A stretch of 64,000 nucleotides of DNA from Diphasiastrum complanatum (Eukaryota > Streptophyta > Lycopodiopsida > Lycopodiales > Lycopodiaceae), in NCBI GenBank assembly GCA_029204225.1, contig CM055113.1, forward strand, positions 22,889,605 through 22,953,604, written 5' to 3'. Positions 48,390 through 56,883 of the stretch are shown piece by piece (position 1 is the stretch's first letter; each line of letters starts with the position of its first letter). The notes below the pieces were generated by a model, which was not told where the DNA came from, searched no databases, and worked only from the letters and a program-made list of their open reading frames with translations. The position numbers were made by a program, and so were the translations under genes.

Positions 48390-49072
48390 CATAACAAATG
48401 TAAGTCTCTGTCTCTTTGAATGCTCAAGAGAACTATTGTGTTTTTGTGTGTGACTATTGAAGTAGTACTTATAAAGTTTGTTCTTATGTTCTATTTGACA
48501 AGAGGCATGGGTTGATAGTACTTAATGTCGGCAAATCTGCACCAAGCACATCAGCCACTTATACAACTTGATGTTGCAGTACCAATTTTTGACTAAGTTA
48601 AAACAAGATAGTTTATGGTATTTACTCTAAACTTAGGTAGTTCAACTTGGTTTTGGATCTATATGATGTGCTGTTTGAATCTGAAGTAGGGAGGACTAGA
48701 TTAGCTTGGTAATAGTATGCTAGCCAGTTATAGATTCAATTTGTGGATATTGTATCAATGAAGGATAAATGACTATAATAGACACAATCAAAGAAATCTC
48801 CCACGAAGAATGACCAAGAGCATACGATATAATCAATGGTTGGACTTGAGGGTTTGTGATTGCAATTAGATTGCTTCTTAGCATTATATGGTTCCATCAT
48901 TCCATGTATCCCCTAGATGCTTTAAGTGGATAATTTTTAACCTTCACTGAAAAGTTATTTTCTTACTTGAATGCAGGCAAGGCCACCTGATAATGATAGG
49001 TATGTACGAAATTGTCGCAATGGAAGATCTCCAAAGGAAACCAGGTGGTGGTTTCACGATGACAAAGTGTGA
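29096..49072 (+). CDS. UBC16-like: E2 ubiquitin-conjugating enzyme, UBC15-18/UBE2W type, six exons
   Basis: Exons 29096-29119, 29368-29471, 29584-29686, 30014-30077, 31165-31253 and 48977-49072, each bordered by GT and AG, join in frame to 159 codons plus TGA, about the length of the family. The product opens MSTSAPQK, continues KELSEWQVNPPVGFKHKV and VDFPEHYPMEAPQ, then HPHIYSNGHICLDIL with the catalytic Cys at about residue 97. In this subgroup HPH replaces the usual HPN. It ends RSPKETRWWFHDDKV, a C-terminal signature of the plant UBC15-18 group. E2 enzymes carry ubiquitin as a thioester and pass it to substrates with an E3. UBE2W-type enzymes prefer protein N-termini. No stop or frameshift is seen, so the gene looks functional despite its huge fifth intron. 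Confidence 0.93.
31662..32110. repeat. Direct repeat of ~140 bp, spaced ~300 bp
   Basis: CTAGAAATTAT(C/T)AATTTGAATG occurs near 31662 and 31970, both followed by GAGGTGAAA, AATACTAGAAGCAGC and a related CATAAA(T/C)AGC stretch. Identity unknown; perhaps part of the decayed Gypsy element that follows. Confidence 0.6.
32111..32749. other. No feature recognised
   Basis: Intronic DNA with short frames on both strands (for example 32535-32744 +) and no known domain. Probably part of the same decayed retroelement as 32750-33290. Confidence 0.4.
32750..33290 (-). pseudogene. Decayed Ty3/Gypsy integrase fragment
   Basis: Read on the minus strand with frameshifts, about 33250 to 33150 gives SSEHPQTNRQTKRINQILKD, the Gypsy integrase block SSAxHPQTDGQTExxNxxLE, followed by remnants of WxxYFPFTYND. 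Further down (about 32950 to 32850) come pieces like GDLVFLS and SYYEPWNVINKI, the post-integrase region that normally reads GDxVxLxxxxxxxG.KLxPRYxGPFxVxxxI. Stops throughout; no RT seen. Length fits the last third of a Gypsy pol only. Confidence 0.7.
33322..33359. repeat. (CT)n(TA)n microsatellite, hAT insertion site
   Basis: CT units followed by about eight TA units. The hAT element begins at 33360, and ATATATAT (33352-33359) equals 39605-39612. Confidence 0.9.
33360..33465. repeat. Left subterminal GGTACC repeat cluster of the hAT element
   Basis: At least seven GGTAC(C/G) sites alternating with GCCGGTACC or GCGGTACC in about 100 bases, ending before a long T-rich stretch. Probable transposase binding sites and able to form hairpins. 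Confidence 0.75.
33611..33800. repeat. ~85-bp minisatellite, about 2.2 units
   Basis: GGCACATGG recurs at 33611, 33697 and 33782, with GAGCAGACC, CAATGGGAGACCAACACAG and GCATCACATGGGGGC in each full unit. It lies upstream of the small + strand gene of the hAT element. Confidence 0.85.
33827..33836 (+). promoter_or_regulatory. Possible TATA box of the small hAT gene
   Basis: GGATAAATAGGC lies about 180 bases upstream of the ATG at 34011, followed by a GAGAG-rich leader with repeated GCTGTGAGAGG. Position fits a TATA-driven transcript with a ~150-base leader. Confidence 0.4.
34011..34376 (+). CDS. Small charged protein encoded by the hAT element (second gene)
   Basis: ATG at 34011 to TGA at 34374-34376, 121 codons; chosen over an earlier in-frame ATG at 33969 because of the leader and start context (GAGATGGCT). 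The product is highly charged. An Arg/Glu/Lys-rich helical N-terminal part (EARRKLEEDIRRHNER, EADIREMLRQTRQR) is followed by a Pro-rich link (PEPEPPAPAVDPVPAVE), then another Arg/Ala/Glu-rich helix (RRQLIMVRERAARRRANQ) and an acidic tail. This suggests coiled coils. I do not recognise a family. Being convergent with the transposase inside the same element, it may be an accessory protein. It could also be a captured host fragment. Confidence 0.55.
   Translation: MAERIPPKPEGEARRKLEEDIRRHNERHRKQEADIREMLRQTRQRNPEPEPPAPAVDPVPAVELDLDEQIGMNFTRRQLIMVRERAARRRANQEAARANREAEQERQNNAPDEGEESVEDQ
34377..34899. other. Convergent intergenic region inside the hAT element
   Basis: No coding sequence; contains the 3-prime ends of both hAT genes. 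Confidence 0.5.
34900..39218 (-). CDS. hAT transposase, four exons, 1336 codons
   Basis: Minus-strand exons 39218-37345, 37230-36885, 36792-36631 and 36528-34900 join with GT/AG borders and consistent phase to 1336 codons and a stop. Domains: BED zinc finger (C33, C36, H50, C67 or nearby), a Pro/Ser-rich linker to about residue 300, the DUF659/hAT core with SDGWTD and VTDNATN (two of the catalytic Asp), the insertion domain, TPCAAHGIDLLMGDIG, then RFGMGTFGHPAAQDP and the dimerisation domain ALRVLSQ/SVCERNWSTWALIHTRRR, with the catalytic Glu in CERNWS. Exon 4 adds an unusually long 543-residue C-terminal tail with a coiled coil (AERERELAEMRERELG), acidic and Pro-rich stretches, repeats of VGAQDD, and AT-hook-like KRPGRPKG and GRRGRPRR. 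No stop or frameshift; likely active or only recently silent. Confidence 0.88.
39515..39604. repeat. Right subterminal GGTACC repeat cluster of the hAT element
   Basis: ATGGTACCGCGGTACCATCA palindrome at 39518, then CGCGGTACC copies to 39600, mirror of the left cluster. ATATAT follows as flank. Confidence 0.75.
39605..39638. repeat. (TA)n microsatellite, right flank of hAT
   Basis: About 17 TA units directly after the hAT end CCTATG. Confidence 0.95.
39990..40735 (-). pseudogene. N-terminal fragment of a second hAT transposase (BED finger), broken
   Basis: From an ATG near 40730 on the minus strand the frame reads MAARPIWDEVGLMPDKKW. After a frame change it continues FC-stop-KQFTGNASRVRAHLGYC, a BED finger with the CxxC partly damaged. 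A Pro/Ser/Thr-rich linker follows (PSTDAADSVSIGAP, PPPPDPHRPSTSSQPSTSRG), then HREATRTIAQ and FFETVTDA, which correspond to the start of the hAT core in the intact element (DREATQAVASLVYELNLPF). Several frameshifts; the core with the catalytic Asp residues is absent. Different from the intact hAT, so another family member. Confidence 0.6.
40732..40776. repeat. (CT)n microsatellite
   Basis: About 22 CT units, immediately upstream of the hAT BED-finger fragment. Confidence 0.95.
40820..40873. repeat. Interstitial telomere-like CCCTAAA repeats
   Basis: CACCCTAAACCCTAAAATC and CACCCTAAACCCTAAATCC, two clusters of the plant telomere unit CCCTAAA with variants, in about 54 bases between the two hAT fragments. 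Confidence 0.7.
40985..41792 (+). pseudogene. C-terminal fragment of a hAT transposase, + strand, broken
   Basis: At 40985-41068 the frame LGNTNTRVVRRITESMRAGG matches the end of the hAT dimerisation domain (compare LVFCSTNARLARRLPTITSA in the intact element). It runs to CTGCTGCTGTAG just before GTATAT, where the intact element has CAG before its donor, so a CAG-to-TAG change is likely. After an intron to 41175, VNLDECLVAAADHELEPEVD follows in phase. A frameshift near 41330 leads to PSSDDEPTYDSDETVDLAVD and an AT-hook-like tail (RGRGRPPGR, GRPRGRPAKRGR), ending at 41792. The tail parallels exon 4 of the intact hAT. Confidence 0.6.
41956..42039. repeat. (AG)n microsatellite
   Basis: About 42 AG units. 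Confidence 0.97.
42040..42594. other. Unassigned; includes a GC-richer island at 42360-42590
   Basis: No gene recognised. The stretch 42360-42590 is GC-richer than its surroundings, with several CCGTCC/GTCCGTTTCGG-like pieces, and interrupts the Copia gag fragment that follows. Confidence 0.35.
42595..42760 (-). pseudogene. Copia gag zinc-knuckle fragment
   Basis: On the minus strand the frames give KSKYKCFFCGG and, shifted, GHFPSECLKKKRAQEKK, together a CCHC knuckle (CxxC...GHxxxxC) of the type seen in plant Copia gag, preceded by a Lys/Glu-rich stretch. It resembles 1.7-2.0 kb. Only this piece is left. Confidence 0.65.
43008..43408 (+). repeat. 5-prime LTR of the young Copia element
   Basis: 401 bp, starts TGTTGAAGAGTAATGCC and ends GTCTTGTAATTCTTCA. 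Confidence 0.95.
43409..43420 (+). other. Primer-binding site of the young Copia element
   Basis: TGGTATCAGAGC, complementary to the 3-prime end of plant initiator Met-tRNA, directly follows the LTR. Confidence 0.9.
43878..44702 (+). CDS. Copia gag (UBN2), zinc knuckle missing
   Basis: Starts MASLGESLLGESSKLDGTNY, typical of plant Copia gag, followed by WKFKIANILMDKNCWEV, AWTILKSMFETVDSAKLVYL and HTLKMEAGATIGDHI. The Lys-rich region (KKKQNFQKKGKGKKKN) leads where CxxCxxxGHxxxxC is expected, but the frame passes into PKRKGNCKTLL and stops at 44702. Frame 2 picks up at about 44640 as LQNFVDKVAEEEQSG. This suggests a small deletion that removed the knuckle and shifted the frame. The capsid part itself is open for 274 codons. 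Confidence 0.85.
   Translation: MASLGESLLGESSKLDGTNYRVWKFKIANILMDKNCWEVMTGTEPVPTSDPELKDYMNRRHKAHRIINLSVKDNIIPHICNARDAADAWTILKSMFETVDSAKLVYLQNRLHTLKMEAGATIGDHITKVKDLLDQLASVGEKVSDRSIVPIVLNSLSFNYQDYVMSLFAREKLPTFGELCGLLLQEEMRRKNLSEREDNPELAFASKKKQNFQKKGKGKKKNSKQSLEQQVSKLQVGEESSTNSSSTPKRKGNCKTLLTKLQRRSNLVCLSYSP
44640..45889 (+). CDS. Copia protease and integrase part of pol
   Basis: Open in the second frame without its own start; it would need frameshifting or is a defect. Protease: WYIDSGASKHMT (D-S-G-A, about 44732). GAG-pre-integrase and zinc finger: HERYGHLSYNSL with CEACALGKQQRKKF (HHCC). Integrase core: FVDDFSRKVWVYF, LRSDKGGEYIS and PHTPQQNGVAERKNRSI, with the D, D and E of the catalytic triad. 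The frame stops at 45889, and a one-base shift near 45833 (LEYLG to FGCTAYAHIPKD) links to the RT frame. Confidence 0.88.
45835..47946 (+). CDS. Copia reverse transcriptase and RNase H part of pol
   Basis: Third frame, entered after the frameshift near 45833. Post-integrase region (KSVKCVFLGYSEGEKAYVLY), acidic link, RT start WELTTLPEGKQPIGCKWVYK, RT core MDVKSAFLNGHLQEEVYMEQ and RKALYGLKQAPRAWYSRID, active site VVLYVDDLLITGS, then RNase H GYSDSDWAGDRDDRRSTTGY with WCSKKQPTIALSSTEVEYRA and HIEVDQHFIREKV. It stops at 47946, six bases into the 3-prime LTR. RT and RNase H residues look intact. Confidence 0.92.
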   Translation, partial: AYAHIPKDLRKKLDAKSVKCVFLGYSEGEKAYVLYDLENRRKILSRDVIFDEEHAPKIQEQEKEGITEFIPLIDSTDEDPSQESCKPQVQEQQQEIEPTSSRPLFGQVPEAEVGDKRKTKTVPWDTWSPSTSPTARKKLPRWYWETIKEGQMIEEGESSEQGVRRSLRSHERQETNFALMSTILNADEPQFFHEAVREKVWQHAMQEEYDSIVKNDTWELTTLPEGKQPIGCKWVYKTKFHANGTVDKYKARLVAKGYAQQEGLDYDETFAPVAKMTSIRTVLAIASYFDWDVHQMDVKSAFLNGHLQEEVYMEQPQGFEITGKENLVCRLRKALYGLKQAPRAWYSRIDEYFARQGFEKSKSDCNLYVFREGEDFVVVVLYVDDLLITGSNKKLIACVKKNLSNEFEMKDLGLLHYCLGVEVWKGKRCLFISQAKYAQKLLKKFNMQESKPISTPMDASNKPSKDDGPAFADETLYRQLVGSLIYLTTTRPDIAYAVGIASQYMCKPTEAHWKAAKRILRYVRGTVTYGIGYTDDGNLQLEGYSDSDWAGDRDDRRSTTGYCFSLGSGAISWCSKKQPTIALSSTEVEYRATTRSACEAIWLRRLLEDMQIAQVRPTLLHCDNQSCIQLARNPVYHARTKHIEVDQHFIREKVHSGEIELVYCDTNDQTADIFTKPLSKDKFEKFRTLLGVSLNKIAIKGGC
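47931..47940 (+). other. Polypurine tract of the young Copia element
   Basis: TTAAGGGGGGG directly before the TG of the 3-prime LTR primes plus-strand synthesis. Confidence 0.85.
47941..48340 (+). repeat. 3-prime LTR of the young Copia element
   Basis: 400 bp; one C fewer than the 5-prime LTR in the run near 48032, otherwise the same by eye. Confidence 0.95.
48344..48386. repeat. (CT)n microsatellite next to Copia
   Basis: About 21 CT units starting inside the right target duplication; the Copia insertion site was at the edge of this tract. Confidence 0.95.
48977..49072 (+). CDS. UBC16-like: Last exon (6) of the E2 gene
   Basis: 96 bases between AG and TGA, in phase with exon 5 (ends STVK), reading ARPPDNDRYVRNCRNGRSP and ETRWWFHDDKV. 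It completes the E2 fold C-terminus and is the only proof that the gene continues past the transposons. Confidence 0.93.
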   Translation, partial: ARPPDNDRYVRNCRNGRSPKETRWWFHDDKV

Positions 49073-52050
49073 TTCGATTGGCATCCATGTTTCAAATAAT
49101 TAAAGTTCGTGGTGATTCTATTCACAAATGCGATCAGAATCCTGGATACTTTGTTGCTTGAAACAATTGTTTTTTGTTAATGCACACTCTAGCAGAAATC
49201 GGCGTAAGTAGGCTACCTGGGTCACACCTGGTACTACCTTCCAAGGCCATCTACTTTTGAGTTGTCTGCTTTCTCTATGGGAAATTTTTACGTTTAGCAG
49301 GGTCTAAATCCTCTCTTTGACCGACAAGACAATGATACAGAAAAATATACTTGTGTAATTTGAAGAATTAAGTATTTTTGCAAGAGCTCTCACATGTTTG
49401 GAATGTCCCTAGTGGTTACCTTGTTGGTATTTATTTTTTCAAATACCTGATCTATTATTTTGGAATTGACCAAGTATTGTGGTCACACATCACTTTGGAA
49501 ACTGTTTTTCTTTTGTAGCAGTAATGCCTGGTTGTCCTTAGCAGTGTCATGCCTTTCCCCACATGATATGAACATGCTTCTGCGTCCGATGCTGTGAGAA
49601 CAACCTTTTCCTTCTTTCCATAATATTTGCACTTTATTGCATACCAGGCTTTGAATTCCAGACAGACTTTGGAATATCTGACATATTTGAAGAAAAAGAT
49701 CCTTGTCAGAATGCCAGATCTGGAACTTTATCTGTGAAATGCATCCTACATCCATGAAATAAACAACAAAGAAGAATGATTCCAATATTGAAGGTCTAGA
49801 TCTTCAATTGACATGTTTTCACAAACCATGTACCTTTGTTATGTCTTGTTTTCACAAATACAGAAACATGACATTTTGCAGTACAAACAAGCAAAACTTT
49901 TGTGTGCTCATTGAGTTAATGTTTGTTAAACGAATCTTTGTCTTTGGGACAAAACGCATTGAAAATGGACACAGGAACTACATTTGCAAGGGGCCTTTCG
50001 GCTGAATATATAAATAACTTGAGGATCCTGTGAAATATGAATTCTGATGTTAAACGCTCAACAAGCTTTTGGCCTCCAAATGCCCTGAAAGCTACTCTGT
50101 TTGAGATTCACCAGAAACATTGTCACATACAGGCATATATTGGATTTATTTTCTTGAAAAGGGCTGTGTATAGTGTTTTGCTGGTGGGTCCACTGATGGA
50201 GGTCTGCTTAGGGCGGAGGCGCAATTTCGTCAGGATTGCTTCCACATGGCTTTTTGCTTGATTTGGGACAAGTTTACTGTTGTAACTGCATGGCACTGTG
50301 CAGACATTGTAAATTTCAATATCTTTACTGAAAAGAAAAGTTGACATGTTATCAAAATAAATACCCAAAAATGAACAAATGATATTGCTTCTGTTCAAAC
50401 TTTTAGTACAAGTTGAAATATTTTTGGATTATCTATAATCACCTCCTATGAGGTTTGTTAGGCTATATCGTTCTTGTAGTTCTGCAAGTAATTTTGCAGG
50501 TACATTTAGAATGACCTATGCGTTGGGATTTTGTCCACGCTTCTAGATGACACCTCATTTTAAATTGTATTTGATTTCTTTCACAAGGGACCATTCATGA
50601 ATCAACATCAAGCGACGACATAACTATCAAGCATACCACCTCCAAGAATTTCCTTATGCAATTGATTGCATGTGTATACTATCTTGGAGTTGCCCAAGTT
50701 TGGCCAATGAAGAACATTTTCTTGAGCTTGGTTGAGAAGTTGGGGATTCTTATGATGGAACTATGACTTATCTCATGAGTAAGTACTCACCAAGGATGAA
50801 ATCTCTATAAGCAAAAACACTTTTTTTTTGGAAAAACACACTTATAGCTTCTTACCGTTTTCATCACAAACTAGAAAATCACTTTTCAGAAAAAATGTGT
50901 ACATAGAAAGTATTAGAAAAGTCTCTCAAAAAATTTGTACTCAATTTTTTTTCCCGAGCATAAAACATGTGATATCTTGGCAATGGAGACGTCTCTTGCA
51001 GCCTATTCATAGCACAAATACACAAACTCACAGGATGTCCTCCATTTTCTCTCATTATCCCATCTAGAATTGTGCTTGATTTTTAGAAAAGCTAGCTAGT
51101 TTTGGCAAGGGCTCTACTTGCCACATATGAATAACTCCAAAAATACCACTAATAGTGAAAAAAAGCATAGTAATAGATTCCAAAAAATAGTATATAAGCA
51201 TAGAACAAAGCTCTAATGCATAGAGACAGAACCGCACAAAAACAAAGATAACCAAGAAAATAATCCAAATGTTGCAAAGGCTCTTGTCAGTACAATCATG
51301 CAAGATGATAGAATCAGCCCTATAAAGTAATGCCAAAATTGGGAGTATTCGAGATGTGGCTTAAGATTCTTTTGTCTTGTTTTCTATGTAAGAGAGAATG
51401 ACATAATCTCCAAAGTATAAATTTGAACAAGCGAGTTGCAACTACTCGTTTGTCTTGAATAACATGCAACATAACACATGACTTTCTTTTCAATTACCTT
51501 ATTAAAAACACACTCAAAATGATAGGAATCATCCATAAAACATGCAACATAAATTCCATGTTTTTTAAATTTTATGATCTAAATATCACTCTAACAAGGA
51601 TAGTTTTTTAAGATAGATTGTGCTCATTTATTTACCATATGCATCTGACTCCTTTTTGTCCATAATAGAGCTACATTGGGACAGTTCTTTAACCCCAAAT
51701 ATTTTGTTTTAAATAAGCTATTGAAATTGTACACAATGGGAGACCAACTCAATATTGCATGTATATACTATCACACAATGCTAACATCACAGCAATATTT
51801 TTATATGCTAGAGTGGTGTCAACAAACATAATCAAGACACATATTTCCAAGGTTTTCAGGTCCCTCAAGGAGCTGTTAGAATTCCCATGTAATTCATTCT
51901 TGTAATGAGGACCTGTCAAGTTTGTAGAAATACTCAAGCTTCTACATAATATGCAAAGATACTTAACTTTTTACAATCTTGGTCAAAATCTATTTCGACC
52001 CCGAGAATCAAAATCTATTTCGATGATGAGAATTGAAATCCATTTTGATC
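49073..52050. other. 3-prime UTR of the E2 gene, then no gene seen
   Basis: The first several hundred bases should be 3-prime UTR. AATAAA occurs at 49758-49763 and 50356-50361, candidate polyadenylation signals without further support. Beyond, small frames on both strands have no known domain. Confidence 0.45.
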
Positions 52051-52234
52051 TTGGCTTGGGTCAATAGGTCGAAGGAGATTGACGTCTATTACAAAGTTGG
52101 CTTGGGTCGATAGGCAGAAGTAGATCGAAGTCTATTACGAACTTGGCTTGGGTCGATTGGATGAAACAAATTGAAGATTGTTTTGAGCTTGACTTTGGTC
52201 GATGGGATCAAAGTCTATTTCAATCCTTTGGGTC
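52051..52234. repeat. 46-bp tandem repeat, four units
   Basis: TTGGCTTGGGTC(A/G)AT starts at 52051, 52097, 52143 and (as TTGACTTTGGTCGAT) 52189, constant 46-base steps. The flanks (51990-52390) hold many loose CTATTTCGA(C/T)C and complementary GGTCGAAATAG motifs, so the array once extended further. Confidence 0.85.
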
Positions 52235-52880
<646 letters not shown>

Positions 52881-53279
52881 AAATGTCCTACACTGATACC
52901 ACCCGACCTAACCCATACTACACTATTCAAAATTTTCCCACCAGTTTTCATAGATAAGCTCTAATATGGTCTTAAGCTTGACTAAAATGAATGGACAAGA
53001 TTTGTTGCTACCCCATCAAGGCAAAATACCAATATATATCACCCATTCTGGACCGACATTTCTTCACAACATGGTGTGAGGAGAGTTTAGCAGGTTGCTC
53101 ATTGCAAAAAGTGTGCCCTATCAAGCTTGCCTTCTCTGGTTTCTACTTCATGGTAAGTGGTTTGGTTTATTTCTTGTTGATGCAATCATCTCTTTAGTTA
53201 TGCAATCATTTCATATATATGTGGGAAGTGTTCTCACTCCGCATAAGTAATCATAGCATCTTGATAGCAAAGACTTATG

Positions 53280-53640
53280 TTGTGGAAGGTCCGCTGACCA
53301 ACAATGGACCATTCATGAAAGTTTCAACTCATTATACTTTGTAGTAGCCCGCTGGCTAGTGATGGCTCTACCTCATGCCTCTTACTCATTTCTAAATATG
53401 TGTACTCACGCTACATGGACAACGATGGAGCATAGGATAATTTCTTAGGATCTGCCTCTGATCTGTTCACTAGCGATCTATGACATATATACCTTGTTGA
53501 TTGCTTATTTAAGCTACAATAATGCATAAGCACTACCGTTGTCCAGCGATGGACAACCCATCTACATTTTTGTTATTGATTTAAGAAACATTGCCTTCCT
53601 GCTGTCCAGTGATGGACCTAAGGATGTTTACATTCTGTTT
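53280..53640. repeat. Degenerate ~60-bp tandem repeat
   Basis: The motif GCTGxCxAGxGATGGA recurs at about 53292, 53350, 53413, 53466, 53539 and 53601 (for example TTGTCCAGCGATGGACAA, CTGTCCAGTGATGGACC), about 53-73 bases apart. Very diverged. Confidence 0.5.
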
Positions 53641-54939
53641 CACATAATTATGGCTTAGGAAGAAGCATAATATGCTACAGCTGGATGCACAACAAGTATA
53701 CACTCTTTTCATAACAGATAGTATCTCTTATGCTCCTTTACGATGTATTCTCAAATGCTAGTTTCTACTGTAACAAAGGATTTACTAGCATTCGAATACT
53801 AATAGAAAAAAACATCTATGTTTTGTGATCATGTAGCATCGATTATTACTAGAGCCTTCTTTTACTTCATTCATTCAGGTTCGGTTTTGAACCACATATC
53901 AAAAAACTTGTGCACATCTCTCGCTTTAACATGTAATAGCAATTGGATTGTTGCTATCTCGAGATGTTAATTTTGGCAAAATAATTTAACTACAACAAAT
54001 TTGATTCTAAACAAGGAAGAATAGACTTTGTGTGACAATAACTCTTTGAATGACTTTGTTCTAAAGAAAACAAATCACTCGAAGGAATAATATGGCATCC
54101 TCTCAAGAAAAAACATGTCTACAATCATCCAGGTATGAATTCTCCTAACAATGCGAATAAGGTTGTGTATAAGTCACCTACGCTATTTTTGGTTTTGTCA
54201 AGGGAGTGATTCCTTCAATTCTATGTACGCAACCAACTTTCTATGACTAATGCAAATAAAGAAAGGCTTTTAAGCCTAAACACTAAACGCCGTACTTCTT
54301 ATTTTTTTATTGTCTACCGTTTACAAACCTATTTAACAATCCAATAATAATGACTTATAAGTTGTCCATTGGTAAGGTTTTCGACATAACGATCTTAGAC
54401 ATCATGGATATGCATAAGATATGTGTTTCTTACATAAGGATTAGAACGACACGGATATCCATAGACCTTGTAAAAACTAGGAAAACCTCTTGTATCTATA
54501 ATGATGTCCTAAGTACCATGGGTTGAATTTGTAGTTTTGATAAACATGGTTTTGCTCAGAATTACACTATTCAATCATGGATGTAGTTAATGCTACCCAT
54601 TTGGACGTCATATTAGATTTATGGTGGGATACAACTGGAAAGCATGGATATGCTTAGGAGTATGGATAGTAGTGCGTGACTTGTTTCTCGAAACAAGGGT
54701 CACATGGGTTAGCACACTTGTCCACACCATATCGTTTAGCTAGTTAAAATATATACAGTTAAAAACCGTTCATTCTATGTTTCAAAACAATATAAACTGA
54801 TATTAACCATTTGCCCATAAACTGATCAGCATGGTACAAGCCCTGATACGGTAATGTTAGGGCTTGGCCTATCGCTAAAAAACATTCTGCTATTTGGAAA
54901 GACATGACTATGATTTTAAATGCTATTTATGGTGTTAAG
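53641..54939. other. No gene seen
   Basis: Noncoding AT-rich DNA leading to the diverged PLE-associated domain at 54.9 kb. Confidence 0.45.
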
Positions 54940-55060
54940 TGGTATAGCTTCTTTTAGACATGGATAACAACTAACGCTTAGCTATGACACCTGTCTTCCC
55001 CACTATACTAACTCGTGTGGTTTTGTTATGTGGGATGGTGGCAGATATCAGTTGGACGTT
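54940..55060 (+). repeat. Diverged copy of the PLE-associated 3-prime domain
   Basis: GTATAGCTTCTTTTAGACATGG... AACAACTAACG, then GTCTTCCCCAC, TAACTCGTGTGGTTTTG and GTGGGATGGTGGCAGATAT follow the order of the domain at 13.13-13.26 kb. A short (CT)n at about 55201-55219 lies about 140 bases downstream. Confidence 0.6.
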
Positions 55061-55329
55061 TTGAAAGTGGTAATGCTTTATGGTGCTTTTCAATACTGTA
55101 TTTTACTTTTTAGCTTTATGCTACCTTGTTAGAATATGAATAAAGGTTTCAAAGGGTTTAGTCTTGTTTTTTCAAGAGAAACTATGTGAAACTGTGTAAC
55201 TCTCTCTCTCTCTCTCTGCATCCTTAAGGTTTAAATCCGACTATTCATTGGTTGGGATAGTACTAAACCCTTACCTTTTATCTGATTCATATGCTAGCAA
55301 ATTTCAACTATTTCAAAGAAGTAAACCTT

Positions 55330-56178
55330 TTTGTAGGCTTTTTTGCATTTTCCCAAAATGCGACAAAACAGTCACTTCAACAAAGGAACTGTTTTTCAAC
55401 ACCTTCGACTTTTTCACCAAAATGAGAAGTGACAGAAAATATGCGACATTCTTGTCCACGTCAAAGATCCCGAGTCGTCTGACCATGTATTCATTGTACA
55501 GTTGTCATTTTGTCATTGTAGTTCAATTACTCCCTGAATACAACAAAGTATTTAGTTAGATGACAAACATTTATTGTAATTAGATACAAGGATATGGTGT
55601 ATAAATACATCTTCCTCACGCATTCTCCATGATGCTCCGCCAAGCGAATGATATTGAGCATCCAAGTTACGCCTCCATTTTTAGACTGTAACGTATTCAA
55701 TGTTGTTCAAGCTTTCATTGTAATATAGAAGCAACACATTCTTCATCTGTGTTTAACGTAGATGTATGATGTTGTGATTTGATTACAGTTTAACTACTTG
55801 TTGACTCACTCTGATCAGATCACGGACGTCTACGAATCCTCAGTATCTGATCAGACGATGGCTATCTTTGATGCCTGAGGAACTTGTATTATCACATTGC
55901 ATTATCATTTTACATTCTGAACAGAACTTCATGTTGAAAACCAATTTACAGTAATACCACACCTCTTCTAATCTTTTGGTAAAATGTACTCATTTTCATT
56001 GGGGTATGAATTAATTCACAATCCTGTAAGTGAGAACGCTTGAGCTGTGAGTCTATTTTAGCAACTACACTCTTTTAGATTGTTCTTGTTTGTAGCAACC
56101 CATAATAACGGGAGAGTTGTTCTGCAAAATATTTCCTTCTCCCTTTCTCCATTCGCGTCCTCTCACCCTATTCCTACA
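55330..56178 (+). repeat. Probable 5-prime LTR of a + strand Copia element
   Basis: It ends CCTACA three bases before the primer-binding site at 56182 and contains a TATA-like TATAAATAC at 55600. The left end is uncertain (a TGTAGG at 55332 is one candidate). No partner LTR lies in the window, so this is not confirmed. Confidence 0.45.
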
Positions 56179-56181
56179 TAT

Positions 56182-56193
56182 TGGTATCAGAGC
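56182..56193 (+). other. Primer-binding site of the + strand Copia element
   Basis: TGGTATCAGAGC. Confidence 0.75.
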
Positions 56194-56248
56194 ATCAACT
56201 CAATAAACCGAGGGATTAAGATTGTTCTATTTGTATTACTGTCAGTAT

Positions 56249-56647
56249 GTCTCTTACCAATAACTCCTCATCTTCTTCATCCAACAAAGCTAGGATCATT
56301 GACAAGTTCAACGGTTATAACTTTTATATCTAGAAGTTAAAACTCTGGATGATGCTAATAGATAGAGATGTTGTAGGCAGGTCTAACCCAAAACTGCTGG
56401 AAGATGCTAATCATCAATCAGCTAAGGCTTGGAAAATCAAAGATCAGAAGGCCTTAGCAACGATCACGCTGAATCTAGTTGACTCCCAAATATCACATGT
56501 TATCACAAGCAAGTCCTCCAAAGAAGCATTAGACTTGTTATTGAACATGTATGAGACTCACGATGTAACTACATGGTTGCACCTTAGAAAGAAGTTCTTC
56601 ACTTTAAGAATGTCTGATTTTGTTGGAGGGCTCTCAAAGATATTAGG
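56249..56647 (+). pseudogene. Copia gag N-terminal fragment, broken by a nested insertion
   Basis: ATG at 56249 opens MSLTNNSSSSSNKARI, then IDKFNGYNFYI with an in-frame stop (TAG near 56332) where W is usual. It continues LKLWMMLIDRDV, SAKAWKIKDQKALATITLNL, SSKEALDLLLNMYE and LRKKFFTLRMSD, the standard plant gag order. The element breaks off at 56647, where the LTR of a minus-strand Copia begins. Confidence 0.75.
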
Positions 56648-56872
56648 TGCGGAATAGGAAACAAATTTTCGACATAGAGAACATTACAGGATCTTTACCA
56701 AACTACAACATCACCATTGACTTAGATCTTTAATATATATATAGAGAGACTTCATATTTATATAGTGTACTGGTGCTCAGGAATTGAGACGAACTCGAAT
56801 GATTTGTGTTTTGATGACTCGAATTCTAATGATTTGAATTCTGGTGAGTTGGAGTGATGCTTAATTCCAACA
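56648..56872 (-). repeat. 3-prime LTR of the middle Copia element (minus strand)
   Basis: On the minus strand it begins TGTTGGAATTAAGC after the polypurine tract TTAAGGGGGGG (56873-56883) and has a TATA-like CTATATAAATATG. The inferred other end is ATTCCGCA at 56648, where the gag of the outer element resumes. Confidence 0.65.
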
Positions 56873-56883
56873 CCCCCCCTTAA

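Larger units (their letters stand above)
31254..48976 (+). other. Giant 17.7-kb intron 5 of the E2 gene
   Basis: Donor GTGATTTTG at 31254 and acceptor TGAATGCAG ending at 48976 are supported by the exact in-frame fit of exons 5 and 6. Introns 1-4 are between about 110 and 1090 bases. The extra length comes from a Gypsy relic, an intact hAT element, hAT fragments, a Copia gag piece and a young Copia element, most of it inserted DNA. Confidence 0.9.
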
